This document shows, piece by piece, positions 48,176 through 58,009 of a stretch of 59,112 nucleotides of DNA (positions are counted from its first letter, which is position 1; each line of letters begins with the position of its first letter). The DNA is from JAXDJJ01 sp034665745 (GTDB lineage Bacteria; Actinomycetota; CADDZG01; WHSQ01): NCBI GenBank assembly GCA_034665745.1, contig JAXDJJ010000011.1, positions 1-59,112 on the forward strand, written 5' to 3'. A program made the translations under genes and the position numbers. The notes under the pieces were generated by a model. The model had not been told where the DNA came from. It did no database searches and was given only the letters and a program-made list of their open reading frames with translations.

Positions 48176-49141
48176 ATGGATCGCGCCGCGGCCACTTCGG
48201 CCGCACGCACGCTGATCGAGAACGTCGAACAGGTCATCCGCGGCAAGAGGCCCGGTGTCGAGGCTGCTGCCACCTGTTTGTTCGCCGGCGGACACCTACT
48301 GATCGAGGATGTTCCCGGAGTTGGAAAGACGATGATGGCTCGCGCTATCGCTCGTTCCATCAGGGGATCGTTTAAACGGATCCAGGCAACCCCGGATCTC
48401 TTGCCGAGCGACGTCACGGGTAGCTCGGTCTTCAACCAAGCGACGCGATCGTTCGAATTCATGCCCGGCCCCCTCTTCGCGAATGTCGTCCTTATCGACG
48501 AGGTCAACCGCACGACACCTCGGACCCAGTCGGCACTGCTCGAGGCGATGGACGAGAACGCGGTAACTGTCGATGGGACACGGCACGCCTTGCCCGAGCC
48601 CTTGTTCGTGATCGCCACTCAGAACCCGATCGAGCATCACGGGACGTATCCCTTGCCGGAGGGTCAGCTGGATCGGTTCGCGTTGACGATGGACCTCGGC
48701 TATGTGGACAAGACAACCGAGCAGGAGATCGTGCGTGCCCAGCTCGAGGCGCACCCGATCGACGAGCTCGAAGCGGTCCTCGATCCGGAAGAGGTTGCGG
48801 GTGTCCGAACCGTCGTTCGCTCTACCCATGTGTCAGAGTCGGTGCTCGGCTACGCCCTCGCATTGACCGGCGCCACGCGGAACCATCCCGAGATCGAACT
48901 GGGTGCGAGTCCTAGAGCCTCGATCACCCTCGTGCGCTGTGCTCAGGCACGTGCACTGATCGGTGGACGGGACTTCGTGGTTCCGGATGACGTTAAGGCT
49001 CTGGCGGTCGCGTCTCTCGCCCACAGGGTAGTGCCCGCGCCCGGGCTTCGACTTGAGCGCGGCGCGGTAGCCCGCCTCGTGGCAGGGATAGTCGATGCAA
49101 CTGCCGTGCCGGTGACGGGGCCCCCAGAACCACCGAGATGA
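48176..49141 (+). CDS. MoxR family AAA+ ATPase
   Basis: A 321-residue AAA+ chaperone-like ATPase that typically acts with DUF58/von Willebrand proteins. Walker A is DVPGVGKTMMAR at about 43-54, Walker B VLIDEVNR near 103, sensor 1 FVIATQNPIE, followed by TYPLPEGQLDRF and the C-terminal lid with GASPRASITL. It is the first gene of a three-gene operon MoxR-DUF58-transglutaminase, a common bacterial module. ATG 48176 is seven bases after an AGGA. The stop overlaps the DUF58 gene (ATGA). Confidence 0.94.
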   Translation: MDRAAATSAARTLIENVEQVIRGKRPGVEAAATCLFAGGHLLIEDVPGVGKTMMARAIARSIRGSFKRIQATPDLLPSDVTGSSVFNQATRSFEFMPGPLFANVVLIDEVNRTTPRTQSALLEAMDENAVTVDGTRHALPEPLFVIATQNPIEHHGTYPLPEGQLDRFALTMDLGYVDKTTEQEIVRAQLEAHPIDELEAVLDPEEVAGVRTVVRSTHVSESVLGYALALTGATRNHPEIELGASPRASITLVRCAQARALIGGRDFVVPDDVKALAVASLAHRVVPAPGLRLERGAVARLVAGIVDATAVPVTGPPEPPR

Positions 49142-50316
49142 AACGGCGGCCGACGAGGCGAGCGTTCGTCATCACCGGCATCGGAGCGCTGCTGATCATG
49201 GCGGCGGCAACCGCTCAGGCCGGATGGCTGTTCGTCCTCGCGGCAGGGGTCCTTGGACTCGTTGGTGGCTCGTTCGCAGCCCGTCACCGGCTTGGTGCAC
49301 TCGAGGTCATCCGCTCGGTTCCACGACGAGCGCGCGTGGGGGACGAGCTTCGCCTCGGCTACGCCATCCGCAACTCATCAAAGCGGGGCGGTGCGCCCAT
49401 GTTCACCGTCGAGGACACGTTCGGGCCGTTTCCAACCACGACCGTGGGGTCGGAACGCCTAGGCCCAGGCGAGAGCTCGCACGTCGAGCTGGTGCGCATG
49501 GCGGCACGGCGGGGCCGGTTCGTCGAAGGGACCGCGGTCATCTCTAGCGCGGCCCCCTTCGGTCTCGTGCGCAGTAAGCGGCGTCTAGAGGTGCCGGGCG
49601 AGGTGACGATCGTGCCGCGCTGGGTCGACCTCACCACGTTTCCGATATTCGAGCCGTCCTCCGCACCTTCGGAGGTCCTGCACGAACGGCCACGAGCGGG
49701 GGCGGGCGAAGAGTTCGTTGGGGTCCGCGAGTTCCGTCCTGGTGATCCGCTGCGCTCGGTTCACTGGCGCTCGACCGCGAGAGCGGGCAATCTCATCGTC
49801 AGAGAGTTCGAGCAGGAGATCTCGAGCCGCGCCGGGATCGTCCTTGCAGGTGCAGACCATGGAACCGGGCCCGCCTCCTCGTTCGAAACCCTCGTATCCG
49901 CCGCCGCATCGGTCGGGCTCTATGCGTTGTCGACCGGCCATCCGGTGCACATGGCACGAGCTGGGACCGACGGTGTTGAGTCGATCGGCGATCCGTCGCG
50001 TCACGATCTTCTCGACTGGCTCGCCTCCGCGACGGCGGGGGACGTAGAGCTGCAACAGTTGGTCGACGAAGCCTTGGCTCGCATCGGGGGCCGCGGAACG
50101 GTCGTGCTGTGTGTGGATTCGGCCGGCACGACGGGAACGTCGATCCCGGCCGCTCTCGATCACATCGAGCGCGCCGGAGCGCGCACGATCCTGGTGAGGG
50201 CGAAGGCCACGTCGTGGGACGAGTCAACAACCGACCAACCATTCGATGGTCACGCGTTCGTTCCTCTTATTACCGTCGAGCGCGATCGGGAGTTGGGTGC
50301 ATGCCTGGCGGTTTGA
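49138..50316 (+). CDS. DUF58 membrane protein
   Basis: A 392-residue protein with two N-terminal membrane helices (about 9-45) and the DUF58 signature GVREFRPGDPLRSVHWRSTARAGNLIVREFE near 197-227, followed by a vWA-like region (IVLAGADH, TVVLCVDSAG). DUF58 proteins act with MoxR ATPases; the molecular role is still unclear. It overlaps both neighbours: ATGA with moxR and 16 bases with the transglutaminase gene, so all three are coupled. Confidence 0.93.
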   Translation: MKRRPTRRAFVITGIGALLIMAAATAQAGWLFVLAAGVLGLVGGSFAARHRLGALEVIRSVPRRARVGDELRLGYAIRNSSKRGGAPMFTVEDTFGPFPTTTVGSERLGPGESSHVELVRMAARRGRFVEGTAVISSAAPFGLVRSKRRLEVPGEVTIVPRWVDLTTFPIFEPSSAPSEVLHERPRAGAGEEFVGVREFRPGDPLRSVHWRSTARAGNLIVREFEQEISSRAGIVLAGADHGTGPASSFETLVSAAASVGLYALSTGHPVHMARAGTDGVESIGDPSRHDLLDWLASATAGDVELQQLVDEALARIGGRGTVVLCVDSAGTTGTSIPAALDHIERAGARTILVRAKATSWDESTTDQPFDGHAFVPLITVERDRELGACLAV

Positions 50317-52412
50317 TCGAGCTCATTCGGCGCGCGAACCAGACTCGGAAGCCCGAGGATTCGATCGCGTTGCGGGCGGTCGTTCTCGCTGCCGTGTTGG
50401 TCGCCGCCCTCGCCCTCGTGGCACAGAAGGCGGTTGCTCCTGCTACGGGGCTCATGTTGGTGGTCGCCCTTGTCACCGCCTACTGGGTCTCGTACCGAAG
50501 GCGCAACGAGGACAACTGGCACATCAAGATCGCATTGACCCTCGGTGCGATCCTCGCCCTCTTCAGGTTCCTCGGGCAGTTGTCGGGGATCGTGACCCTG
50601 GACGAGGTCAGGTTCCCCCTTGCGGATCTTTTCCTGTGGGTCCAGGTGCTCCACGGTTTCGATCTCCCCGCTCGCAAAGACCTGAACTTCTCACTTGGCT
50701 CCTCGCTGACGTTGATGGCGGTTGCGGGATCGATCTCTCTCGAGAACACGTTCGCCTTGTTCCTCATCGTCTACTTCGCGTTGGTCATCGCTGCGATGGC
50801 GTTGGCGCATCGTTCCGAGGTCGAGGAGAGGATCTCGGACTGGGCGCTGCCTCGCGAGAGTCAAGCGCGCCCGCGCTGGAGCTTCCCTCTGCGAGATGTA
50901 GGCAGAGCGGTTGCGGTGACCGTCGTAGCCTCCGTTGCCCTGTTCCTCGTGATCCCCCAACCGAGTGGGCTTCGAACCTTTGCGCTGCCGTTCTCGATCG
51001 GCAACGGCGGGGGATTGTTCGCAGGTGGGCGGATAGCGAACCCAGGATTCGGATCAGAACCCTCTGCGCGGGGAGTCGGCGGTTCGTATTACGGATTCAG
51101 CGACACGATGGACCTTCGCGTTCGAGGGGACCTGTCGGACGAGCTCGTTATGCGCGTGCGTGCGTCGGCACCTGCGTTCTGGCGTGGCATCGTCTTCGGC
51201 TCGTACGACGGTACGAGGTGGGTCGGGGATCAGAGCGACCCCACACCGCTTGGGACTGGAGCACCCGCGTACTACCCCATAGAGTTCCGCAGCCTCGGCC
51301 CCCGTCAGACGATCAGCCAGACCTACTACATAGAGGCCGAGCAGCCGAGCGTTGTGTTCGCGGCCGGGCAACCCGATTCTGTGTGGTTCGAGGGCGGCTT
51401 GAACATCGACAAACTCGGTGGCCTGCGCACGCCATCAACCCTGACCCCTGGGACCGTCTACAGCGTCGTGTCCACGCGCGGCTCTGCGACCAAGAAGGAG
51501 TTGCGTACCAACCCACCAGAGGCCATCCCCGAGGACATCGAGAAGTACCTTCAGCTCCCCTCGACGCTTCCGGTGCGGGTAGAGGAGCTTGCCCGCCGCA
51601 TCACTGCGGGCGACACGAACAACTACGACCGCGTTCGGTCGATCGAGAGCTACATGCGGGATAACTATGAGTACTCGATCGACTCACCCGTCCCACCCCG
51701 GGGGCGAGATGCCGTCGATCATTTCTTGTTCGATACGGACGTCGGCTTCTGCGAACAATTCGCGTCCGCTACCGCGGTGATGTTGCGCTCGCTGGGTATC
51801 CCGGCCCGCGTCGTGGCCGGGTACACGCCCGGCTCAAGGAGCCCATTCACGGGCTATTACGAGGTCCACGCCAGCGATGCACATGCGTGGGTCGAGGTGT
51901 GGTTCCCACGGCTCGGTTGGTACGAGTTCGACCCGACCTTTGCCGTGCCGCCGGCGTCATCCGACCTCGCAAGTCTCTTCCCCTTGGCACGGGTGTTCAG
52001 AGCCGTTGCTGTGTTCATAGCGGCATTGATGCCGGCGGGGATGGGCTCTGGTCTCCGCTACCTCGTACTTGCGCTCTTGTTGTTGACCATCGCGGTTGGA
52101 CTTTGGATCGCGAGCCGGAAATTGCGCCCGCGTTCTCGACCGGTCGTCCCGGTGGTAGATCGGCATGCGGGCCCGGTGACACGGGCTCTAGCGCGTTTCG
52201 AAGATGCGAGTCGAGCCCTCGGACAAGGTCGCAAGGTTTCCGAGACCGCAGCCGAACTATTAACGCGGACGACGAGGCTAGAGCCTGCATCCGTGGACGC
52301 CTTGCGCGCGTTCGAGCAAGAACGATATGGAAGCGAAGGACCACAAGAACGTGATGCGCGCGCGGCGGTCGACGAGCTCGATCGACTCAGCCGAGAGCTT
52401 TCGTCCCTGTAG
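50301..52412 (+). CDS. TgpA-like membrane transglutaminase
   Basis: A 703-residue membrane protein. Five or six N-terminal helices (about 25-220) are followed by a large extracytoplasmic region with the DUF3488-type segment (SDELVMRVRASAPAFWRGIVFGSYDGTRW has its core W-R-G). The transglutaminase-like core has Cys484 (GFCEQFASA), His528 (DAHAWVEV) and Asp544 (EFDPT). A last helix is near 570-605 and a cytosolic DUF4129-like tail follows. The catalytic triad is intact. ATG 50301 lies inside the end of the DUF58 gene; the longer frame to 50109 is a shadow. Confidence 0.93.
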   Translation: MPGGLIELIRRANQTRKPEDSIALRAVVLAAVLVAALALVAQKAVAPATGLMLVVALVTAYWVSYRRRNEDNWHIKIALTLGAILALFRFLGQLSGIVTLDEVRFPLADLFLWVQVLHGFDLPARKDLNFSLGSSLTLMAVAGSISLENTFALFLIVYFALVIAAMALAHRSEVEERISDWALPRESQARPRWSFPLRDVGRAVAVTVVASVALFLVIPQPSGLRTFALPFSIGNGGGLFAGGRIANPGFGSEPSARGVGGSYYGFSDTMDLRVRGDLSDELVMRVRASAPAFWRGIVFGSYDGTRWVGDQSDPTPLGTGAPAYYPIEFRSLGPRQTISQTYYIEAEQPSVVFAAGQPDSVWFEGGLNIDKLGGLRTPSTLTPGTVYSVVSTRGSATKKELRTNPPEAIPEDIEKYLQLPSTLPVRVEELARRITAGDTNNYDRVRSIESYMRDNYEYSIDSPVPPRGRDAVDHFLFDTDVGFCEQFASATAVMLRSLGIPARVVAGYTPGSRSPFTGYYEVHASDAHAWVEVWFPRLGWYEFDPTFAVPPASSDLASLFPLARVFRAVAVFIAALMPAGMGSGLRYLVLALLLLTIAVGLWIASRKLRPRSRPVVPVVDRHAGPVTRALARFEDASRALGQGRKVSETAAELLTRTTRLEPASVDALRAFEQERYGSEGPQERDARAAVDELDRLSRELSSL

Positions 52413-52414
52413 CC

Positions 52415-52909
52415 CTAAGGTTCGGGTGGGATGACCAGTTCATCGCCCGGGCGGATCGAGGAAGGGTCGTCGATGTTGTTCGCGTCGGCGATGACATCGG
52501 CCAACGACGAGTCGCCGTAGAACTTCAACGCGATCGCAGCGAGGTTGTCCCCGGACTTCACGATGTATGTCTGACTTTCACCCGATGTGGCTGCGCTCGA
52601 TTCCGTCGAGGGCTCGGGGGTGGGCTCGGTATCTGCTGCCGCCGCTGAATTCGCTTCGGCGAGCCGCTGCTCGAGGTCTCCGATCTCGCTCTCTGCTTGA
52701 TCCGCCCGTTGGTTCGCTGCGTCAAGTTCTGCAGAGATGTCGGTCTCGGGCGCCGACGCGCGGCCGAGCCAGAAAGCGAGGATCACGAAAAGGATCAGAG
52801 CAACGATGCGGCCCCACAGAACCCGGGGTGGCCGATCCGCAGCCTCTTCGTAGTCCCACTCGTAGGACTCGGGCTCGTAGGTCTCGAACGACTCGGTTCG
52901 ATCATCCAT
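52415..52909 (-). CDS. LysM-domain membrane protein
   Basis: A 164-residue protein with an acidic cytosolic N-terminus (1-27), one membrane helix (31-48), a short coiled coil (58-87), a Pro/Ser/Thr linker and a C-terminal LysM domain at about 112-160 (TYIVKSGDNLAAIALKFYGD, ANNIDDPSSIRPGDELVIP). The LysM domain binds peptidoglycan N-acetylglucosamine, so the protein should bridge membrane and wall. ATG 52909 has AGGAG two bases upstream, and TACCCT 11 bases upstream may be a -10. It converges on the transglutaminase gene with two bases between stops. Confidence 0.9.
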   Translation of the reverse strand: MDDRTESFETYEPESYEWDYEEAADRPPRVLWGRIVALILFVILAFWLGRASAPETDISAELDAANQRADQAESEIGDLEQRLAEANSAAAADTEPTPEPSTESSAATSGESQTYIVKSGDNLAAIALKFYGDSSLADVIADANNIDDPSSIRPGDELVIPPEP

Positions 52910-53046
52910 ATCTCCTGCCCAGGGTATCTGGAATGACCCCCGCGGCTCAGTATTCGTGGGGTTCTTCGATGATCGAGGATCCCGGGGCCTTGACCGCTTT
53001 GCCCGTTCTGGCCAGGCTAAGGGCTCCGACTAGAGTGACTACGACG

Positions 53047-54462
53047 ATGCCAGAAGACCGTAAGAACAAAGAGGTTCTACCGACCGGCTGGCTCCAACGT
53101 GGGGCCAAACTGGCCGGTCAGACGAGCCGCAGCGCGGCCCGTTTCGTCGGCACGCGGGCCAGATCGTTCGCGGCCCCGGATCGTGCGCAGGAGTTCCTCG
53201 ACGGGTTCCACCAGCAGACCGCGAAACAGCTGGTGGACATGCTGGGCGAGATGAAGGGGGCCGCGATGAAGGTCGGCCAGCTCGCCTCGTTCTACGAGTT
53301 CGCGGCCCCGAGCGAATACCTTTCGACCTACCGGGATGCGTTGACCATGCTGCAGAACTCCGCACCTCCCATGGATCCCGAAGCATCACGCCTCGTCATC
53401 AAGGAGGAGTTCGGCAAGTCGGCGGACGAAGTGTTCGCCACGTTCGACGATCAACCGGTGGCGTCGGCTTCGATAGGACAGGTGCACAAGGCGACCCTGC
53501 ACACAGGTGAAGAGGTCGCCGTGAAGGTCCAATATCCAGGGGTCGACGATGCCGTTCGGGCCGACCTTAGGAACGTATCCGCGATGGCGAAGATCTCCGT
53601 CGCGATCGCTCCTAACCTCGACCCGAAAGAGGTCGCAGCCGAGGTCAAGGACCGCGTTCTCGAGGAACTGGACTACCGCCGCGAGGCCTCGAACCAGGCG
53701 AAGTTCGCAGAGCTATGGAGAGACCATCCGTTCGTCGTGATCCCAAAGGTCTACCCCGAGTACTGCAGGACACGCGTCATCACCCAGGAGTTCATCACCG
53801 GGAAACCGTTCCTGTCTGCCCTCGAGTGGGAGCAGGACAAACGCGATCAACTCGGCGAGATCCTTTATCGCTTCTTCTTCGGAAGCTTCAACCGGTTCCT
53901 CCTTTTCTCTGCGGATCCGCATCCGGGCAACTACCTTCTCTTGCCACGGGGCAAGGTGGCATTCCTGGACTTCGGGTTAGTGCGCGCGATCGATCCCGGG
54001 ACGTTGAAGCTGTTCGTCGAGCTGGGCCAAGCGTTGGTAACAGACGACCGCGAGCGAGGGCGAGGGGCTCTCGAGGGGCTCGGAGTCTTGAATCGAAGAA
54101 CGCCCGAGGTGGAGACGGTCTGGGACCACCTACGCGCGTTGAACCAGCCGATGCTCGTTGACGAGGAGTTGACGATCGATCCGAAGATGGTCCAAGACAT
54201 TGCCGCCGGGGGCATGGACCCTCGCACTGAATCGTTCAAGACCCTGAGGAAGGTTGGTGTCCCCGGTGTGATGGTGACGTTCAACCGGATGTCATTCGGG
54301 GTCGCTTCCTTGCTCGCCCGCCTCGAAGCGCGCGCCAACTGGCAGGCGATGGCGCGCGAGTTGTGGATCGGAGAACCTTCGAAGACCGCGCTGGGTAAGA
54401 AGGATCAGGCGTGGTTGAAGAAAACACATCCTGATCTCAAGCCATCGGGTACACGTGACTAA
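53047..54462 (+). CDS. ABC1/UbiB-family atypical kinase
   Basis: A 471-residue ADCK/UbiB-type protein-kinase-like protein, a family tied to prenyl-quinone and lipid metabolism. The diagnostic KxGQ motif is at 75-78 (AAMKVGQLASF), followed by VASASIGQVHKATLHTGEEVAVKVQYPG (Ala-rich loop and Lys), EELDYRREASNQ, DPHPGNYLL and FLDFGLVRAI. No membrane helix is evident at the C-terminus. ATG 53047 is my choice although no ribosome binding site precedes it; TAGAGT at 53031-53036 may be a -10. Its stop overlaps the convergent kinase gene by four bases. Confidence 0.92.
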   Translation: MPEDRKNKEVLPTGWLQRGAKLAGQTSRSAARFVGTRARSFAAPDRAQEFLDGFHQQTAKQLVDMLGEMKGAAMKVGQLASFYEFAAPSEYLSTYRDALTMLQNSAPPMDPEASRLVIKEEFGKSADEVFATFDDQPVASASIGQVHKATLHTGEEVAVKVQYPGVDDAVRADLRNVSAMAKISVAIAPNLDPKEVAAEVKDRVLEELDYRREASNQAKFAELWRDHPFVVIPKVYPEYCRTRVITQEFITGKPFLSALEWEQDKRDQLGEILYRFFFGSFNRFLLFSADPHPGNYLLLPRGKVAFLDFGLVRAIDPGTLKLFVELGQALVTDDRERGRGALEGLGVLNRRTPEVETVWDHLRALNQPMLVDEELTIDPKMVQDIAAGGMDPRTESFKTLRKVGVPGVMVTFNRMSFGVASLLARLEARANWQAMARELWIGEPSKTALGKKDQAWLKKTHPDLKPSGTRD

Positions 54463-56192
54463 GGGGTCGCTCGCACCAACCTGATCTCGAACCGTGCACC
54501 GGTACTTTCCTGGCCGGTGAAAGAGATCGTTCCCCCGAACGATTCGACGAGTCGCTTCACGATCGCAAGGCCGAGACCGGACCCCGTGATGGACTGAGTC
54601 TCGCTTCCCCGTGTGAAGGGCTCGAAGAGATGGCGGAGCAGTTTGGGCTCTATGCCCGGACCGTCATCCGAGATCGCAAGGACGACGTCGGTCGAGTCGG
54701 CGTGCGCGTCCATCGAGATGTTCTTGCCTCCGTACCGGTACGCGTTGGTGAGGAGGTTGACGAGGATCTGCTCGAGCCGTATGGGGTCCGCCATGACCGA
54801 CAACCCGGCCGGGACGTCCGTGTGGACCGAATACCCATCCGGGGCCGGCGCCGCGGTCGATGCAGCGTTAACCGCGGTTGCGAGATCCACGGTCTCGAGG
54901 GCGACCGGCGAGCTACGGATCTCGATGCGGGAGTAGTCCAAGAGGTTCGTCAACAAGGCTCCGATCCTCTCGCCCTGCCGTTTCAGCAGAGCCATCGATT
55001 CGGCGAACTGCTGGGGCTCGAGCGGTCGCTTGGGGTTGGCGATGATCTCCGTCAGCCCGAGGATCGTGGTCAAGGGGGTACGGAGCTCGTGAGCCGCATT
55101 TGCCACGAACTCGCTCTTGGCCTGGTCGAGTGCCTTCAAGCCTTCTTCGATGCGCTTGCGCTCGACCACGCGGCCTAGTTGCGTTCCGATGAAGGTTCCA
55201 ACCTCGAGCAAAGCAGCGTCGCGCTCGCGCGTCTCTGGGATGAAGAACTCGAGGACGCCGACGACCTCGGCCTCGACCATGACCGGCAAGCCGAAACCGC
55301 TGCACACCCCTGCGTCACGGGCAGGCTGCGCACGAGGGAAATTCGCGTCGACGGTCACATCCTCGATCCATATCGCGCGGGCGGCATCGAGTACCCGCCC
55401 TGGGAGGCCGACACCCCTCAACACCGGCGTGCGCTCGGTGAACGCGACGAAGTCAGCGAAACGATCTGGATCGCGCAGGTGCCAGATGTCGGTGGGTTCC
55501 AGAACATCGGGATCCTTCTTGCTCGGCACGTACACGTGACCGATCGGCCATCCCGTGTGACCGCAGATCGCGTCGACCGCGGTCTGCAGGGCTTCGGATA
55601 CCTCGCGTGCCTCGTTCGATGCAACGGCAACCCGTTCGAGCAGCTGTGTGATCGCGCGCTGTTCTTCTAGCTCTTTGATCAGGTGCGCGGTCTCGAGCGC
55701 CACAGAGGTTTGTCCCGCCAAGGTGGTCATGAAGAACTCGTCTTGTTCGGTGAAGGTCCCGTGCCCCGGCGGTTTCGTTAGGTACAAAGCTCCGAGAAGT
55801 CCTTTGTCCTTCTTGATCGGCACACCAAGGAACGCCGCCATCGGCACATGGTTCAAGGGAAAACCTACGGAGCGAGGGTCGTCTTGAAGCCGATCCATCC
55901 GTATCGGCTGCTGATCCTCGAGGACCGCCCCGAGCATGCCAAGGCCCTCGGGAAGATGAGGAAGAGCATCGATCTCGCTTTGTGTCAGGCCTTCGTAGAC
56001 GAACGCGGAGATCGCCCCGCCGTCCAACACGACGGCTGCGCCATAACGCGATTGAGTCGACAAGCGAGCAACATCGACTGCCCTCTGCAGGATCTCAACC
56101 GGATCCCTAAGACTGGTCAGCCCGACGAACGAATCGAGTAAACCGTGGAGCTCGCTTGGCGCCGAGTCTCGCTCGTCGGGCCCGGCACTCAT
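54459..56192 (-). CDS. Soluble GAF-GAF sensor histidine kinase
   Basis: A 577-residue cytosolic sensor kinase without membrane helices. Two GAF domains are at about 25-170 (MAAFLGVPIKKDKGLLGALYL) and 195-345 (SGFGLPVMVEAEVVGVLEFF). HisKA follows with the phospho-acceptor His near 368 (NAAHELRTPLTT), then HATPase motifs NLLTNAYRYGG, DDGPGIEP and GSGLGLAIVKRL. No response regulator is adjacent. Its ATG overlaps the ilvD stop (ATGA), so it is co-translated with a branched-chain amino acid enzyme, an unusual pairing. The ligands of the GAF domains are unknown. Confidence 0.94.
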   Translation of the reverse strand: MSAGPDERDSAPSELHGLLDSFVGLTSLRDPVEILQRAVDVARLSTQSRYGAAVVLDGGAISAFVYEGLTQSEIDALPHLPEGLGMLGAVLEDQQPIRMDRLQDDPRSVGFPLNHVPMAAFLGVPIKKDKGLLGALYLTKPPGHGTFTEQDEFFMTTLAGQTSVALETAHLIKELEEQRAITQLLERVAVASNEAREVSEALQTAVDAICGHTGWPIGHVYVPSKKDPDVLEPTDIWHLRDPDRFADFVAFTERTPVLRGVGLPGRVLDAARAIWIEDVTVDANFPRAQPARDAGVCSGFGLPVMVEAEVVGVLEFFIPETRERDAALLEVGTFIGTQLGRVVERKRIEEGLKALDQAKSEFVANAAHELRTPLTTILGLTEIIANPKRPLEPQQFAESMALLKRQGERIGALLTNLLDYSRIEIRSSPVALETVDLATAVNAASTAAPAPDGYSVHTDVPAGLSVMADPIRLEQILVNLLTNAYRYGGKNISMDAHADSTDVVLAISDDGPGIEPKLLRHLFEPFTRGSETQSITGSGLGLAIVKRLVESFGGTISFTGQESTGARFEIRLVRATP

Positions 56193-57886
56193 GGAGTGGT
56201 GACGGCTCCTTCGGAGGCCGACCGAACGGTGGCTGCGTATTTCGCGAAGACCCCGTGCTCGTACCGGGGGGCCGGCGCGTTCCAGTCTGCGAGACGTTTC
56301 TCGATCTCTTCGTCCGTCAAGACCAACCGCAACTCACGTGCGTCGACGTCGATCTCGATCGTGTCTCCGTCGATCACTGCAGCCAGTGGCCCCCCCCGGG
56401 CTGCTTCGGGGGAGATGTGACCGACCATCAGTCCATGCGTTGCGCCGGAGAACCGGCCATCGGTGATCAATGCAACCGAGTCACCGAGACCCTCACCGAC
56501 CAATGCTGCGGTCACCTGCAGCATCTCGCGCATGCCCGGACCACCTGCAGGGCCTTCGTATCTGATGACGACGACCTCGCCGGCCTGGATCGTGCGCTCT
56601 GTAACCGCAGCGAAGCACTCATCCTCGGAGTCGAAGACCCGTGCGGGACCACGATGGAACGTGCGCTCGTGCCCCGCGAGCTTCACGACGCAGCCTTCGG
56701 GCGACAGGTTCCCTCGCAGGATCGCGAGGCCCCCGGTGAGTTTGATGGGCTCTTCGATATCCACAACGACCTTCTGACCGAAAGCTTCTTTCGCGTCGGC
56801 TCCGATCTCTCCAATGGTGCGACCATCAACCGTGGGGGCATCGGCGTGCAGCAGGTCTTTCTTCACCAACTCTCGGATGATCAGCCCAACTCCGCCGGCG
56901 CGGAACAGATCCGTGGCGACGTACTCGCCCCCTGGCTTCAGGCTGGCGACGACAGGGGTTCGGGTCGCGATCGCGTCGAACTCATCGATGGTGAGGTCGA
57001 GCCCGGCCTCATGTGCGATCGCCAGAAGATGCATGACTGCATTCGTCGAGCCCCCCGTGGCGGCCACCGACGTGATGGCGTTCTCGAGGGCCTCCTTGGT
57101 GATGAAGCGGGACGCTCGGTGGTCTGCCTTCACGAGCTCGGCGGCGATGCGACCCGCCTCTTGGGCCGCAGCCTTCTTCCCGGGCTCGGTCGCGGGGATC
57201 TCACTGAGTGAGGCCGGGCTGATCCCTAGGAACTGCAAGGCAGTGGACATCGTGTTCGCAGTGAAGTGACCTCCACAGGCGCCGGCGCCGGGGCAGGCCA
57301 CTCCTTCGAGATCGTGAAGGTCGTCGCTCGACATCGTTCCCGCGGCGTGTTGCCCGACGGCCTCGAAGACATCCTGGATCGTCACGTCCTTACCCCGCCA
57401 TCGGCCTGGAGCGATCGAGCCGCTGTAGAGGACGAGGCCGGGGATGTCGAGGCGACACAACGCCATAGCAGCGGCCGGGATGGTCTTGTCACAGCCAACG
57501 AGGCAAACGAGGCCGTCGAAACAATGACCCCGCGCAACCAGCTCGAGGGAATCTGCGATGACCTCCCTGCTTACGAGGGAGGCACGCATGCCCTCAGTGC
57601 CCATCGACACGCCGTCCGAGATAGAGATCGTGTTGAACTCGACCGGAGTAGCTCCGGCGCTACGTATGCCCGCTTTGACCTGACTTGCGAGGTCTCGTTG
57701 GTTCAGATTGCAGGGCATCGTTTCGATCCAGGTCGTCGCGACGCCTATCAAGGGCCGAGCGAGATCTTCGTCGGTGTACCCCGTGCCCTTCAACATCGCC
57801 CGTGCCGCCGCCCGCTGGGGACCGTCGGTCAGGACCGCGCTTCTGCGCTTGGCGGGGTCGCTCGACTTCGCATAAGGGTCTGTCAT
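56189..57886 (-). CDS. ilvD: Dihydroxy-acid dehydratase
   Basis: An iron-sulfur dehydratase of the valine, leucine and isoleucine pathway. The 565-residue product has GCDKTIPAAAMA, the CPGAGACGG cluster motif, NTISISDGVSMG, GGSTNAVMHLLA, ITDGRFSGATHG and GHISPEA. ATG 57886 gives the usual MTDPYAKSSDPAKRR start; the frame is open 250 codons further upstream, across the divergent ilvB control region, and that part is not protein-like. No strong ribosome binding site is seen. It is divergent from the ilvB unit and is followed by a histidine kinase gene. Confidence 0.95.
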   Translation of the reverse strand: MTDPYAKSSDPAKRRSAVLTDGPQRAAARAMLKGTGYTDEDLARPLIGVATTWIETMPCNLNQRDLASQVKAGIRSAGATPVEFNTISISDGVSMGTEGMRASLVSREVIADSLELVARGHCFDGLVCLVGCDKTIPAAAMALCRLDIPGLVLYSGSIAPGRWRGKDVTIQDVFEAVGQHAAGTMSSDDLHDLEGVACPGAGACGGHFTANTMSTALQFLGISPASLSEIPATEPGKKAAAQEAGRIAAELVKADHRASRFITKEALENAITSVAATGGSTNAVMHLLAIAHEAGLDLTIDEFDAIATRTPVVASLKPGGEYVATDLFRAGGVGLIIRELVKKDLLHADAPTVDGRTIGEIGADAKEAFGQKVVVDIEEPIKLTGGLAILRGNLSPEGCVVKLAGHERTFHRGPARVFDSEDECFAAVTERTIQAGEVVVIRYEGPAGGPGMREMLQVTAALVGEGLGDSVALITDGRFSGATHGLMVGHISPEAARGGPLAAVIDGDTIEIDVDARELRLVLTDEEIEKRLADWNAPAPRYEHGVFAKYAATVRSASEGAVTTP

Positions 57887-57920
57887 CGCGCTGTGACGAT
57901 ATAGGAAAGGTGAATCGCAC

Positions 57921-57948
57921 TTGACTTCGCAGTCAGGATGTTTAGACT
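57921..57948 (+). promoter_or_regulatory. Promoter of the ilvB transcription unit
   Basis: TTGACT (57921-57926) and TAGACT (57943-57948) are spaced 16 bases apart, close to the housekeeping consensus. Transcription would start near 57955, upstream of the leader ORF. It is the best sigma-70-type promoter I found in the window. Confidence 0.65.
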
Positions 57949-58009
57949 CTGCCGTTCTACCTCCGCAATGTCGCTGAGGATCCGCACTACGAACCAGGGA
58001 GCAGATGCG

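Noticed and set aside
57939..58009. Longer leader ORF from ATG 57939 or ATG 57968
   Set aside because: 57939 lies upstream of the predicted transcription start, and 57968 lacks a ribosome binding site, whereas TTG 58010 has AGGGAG at eight bases.
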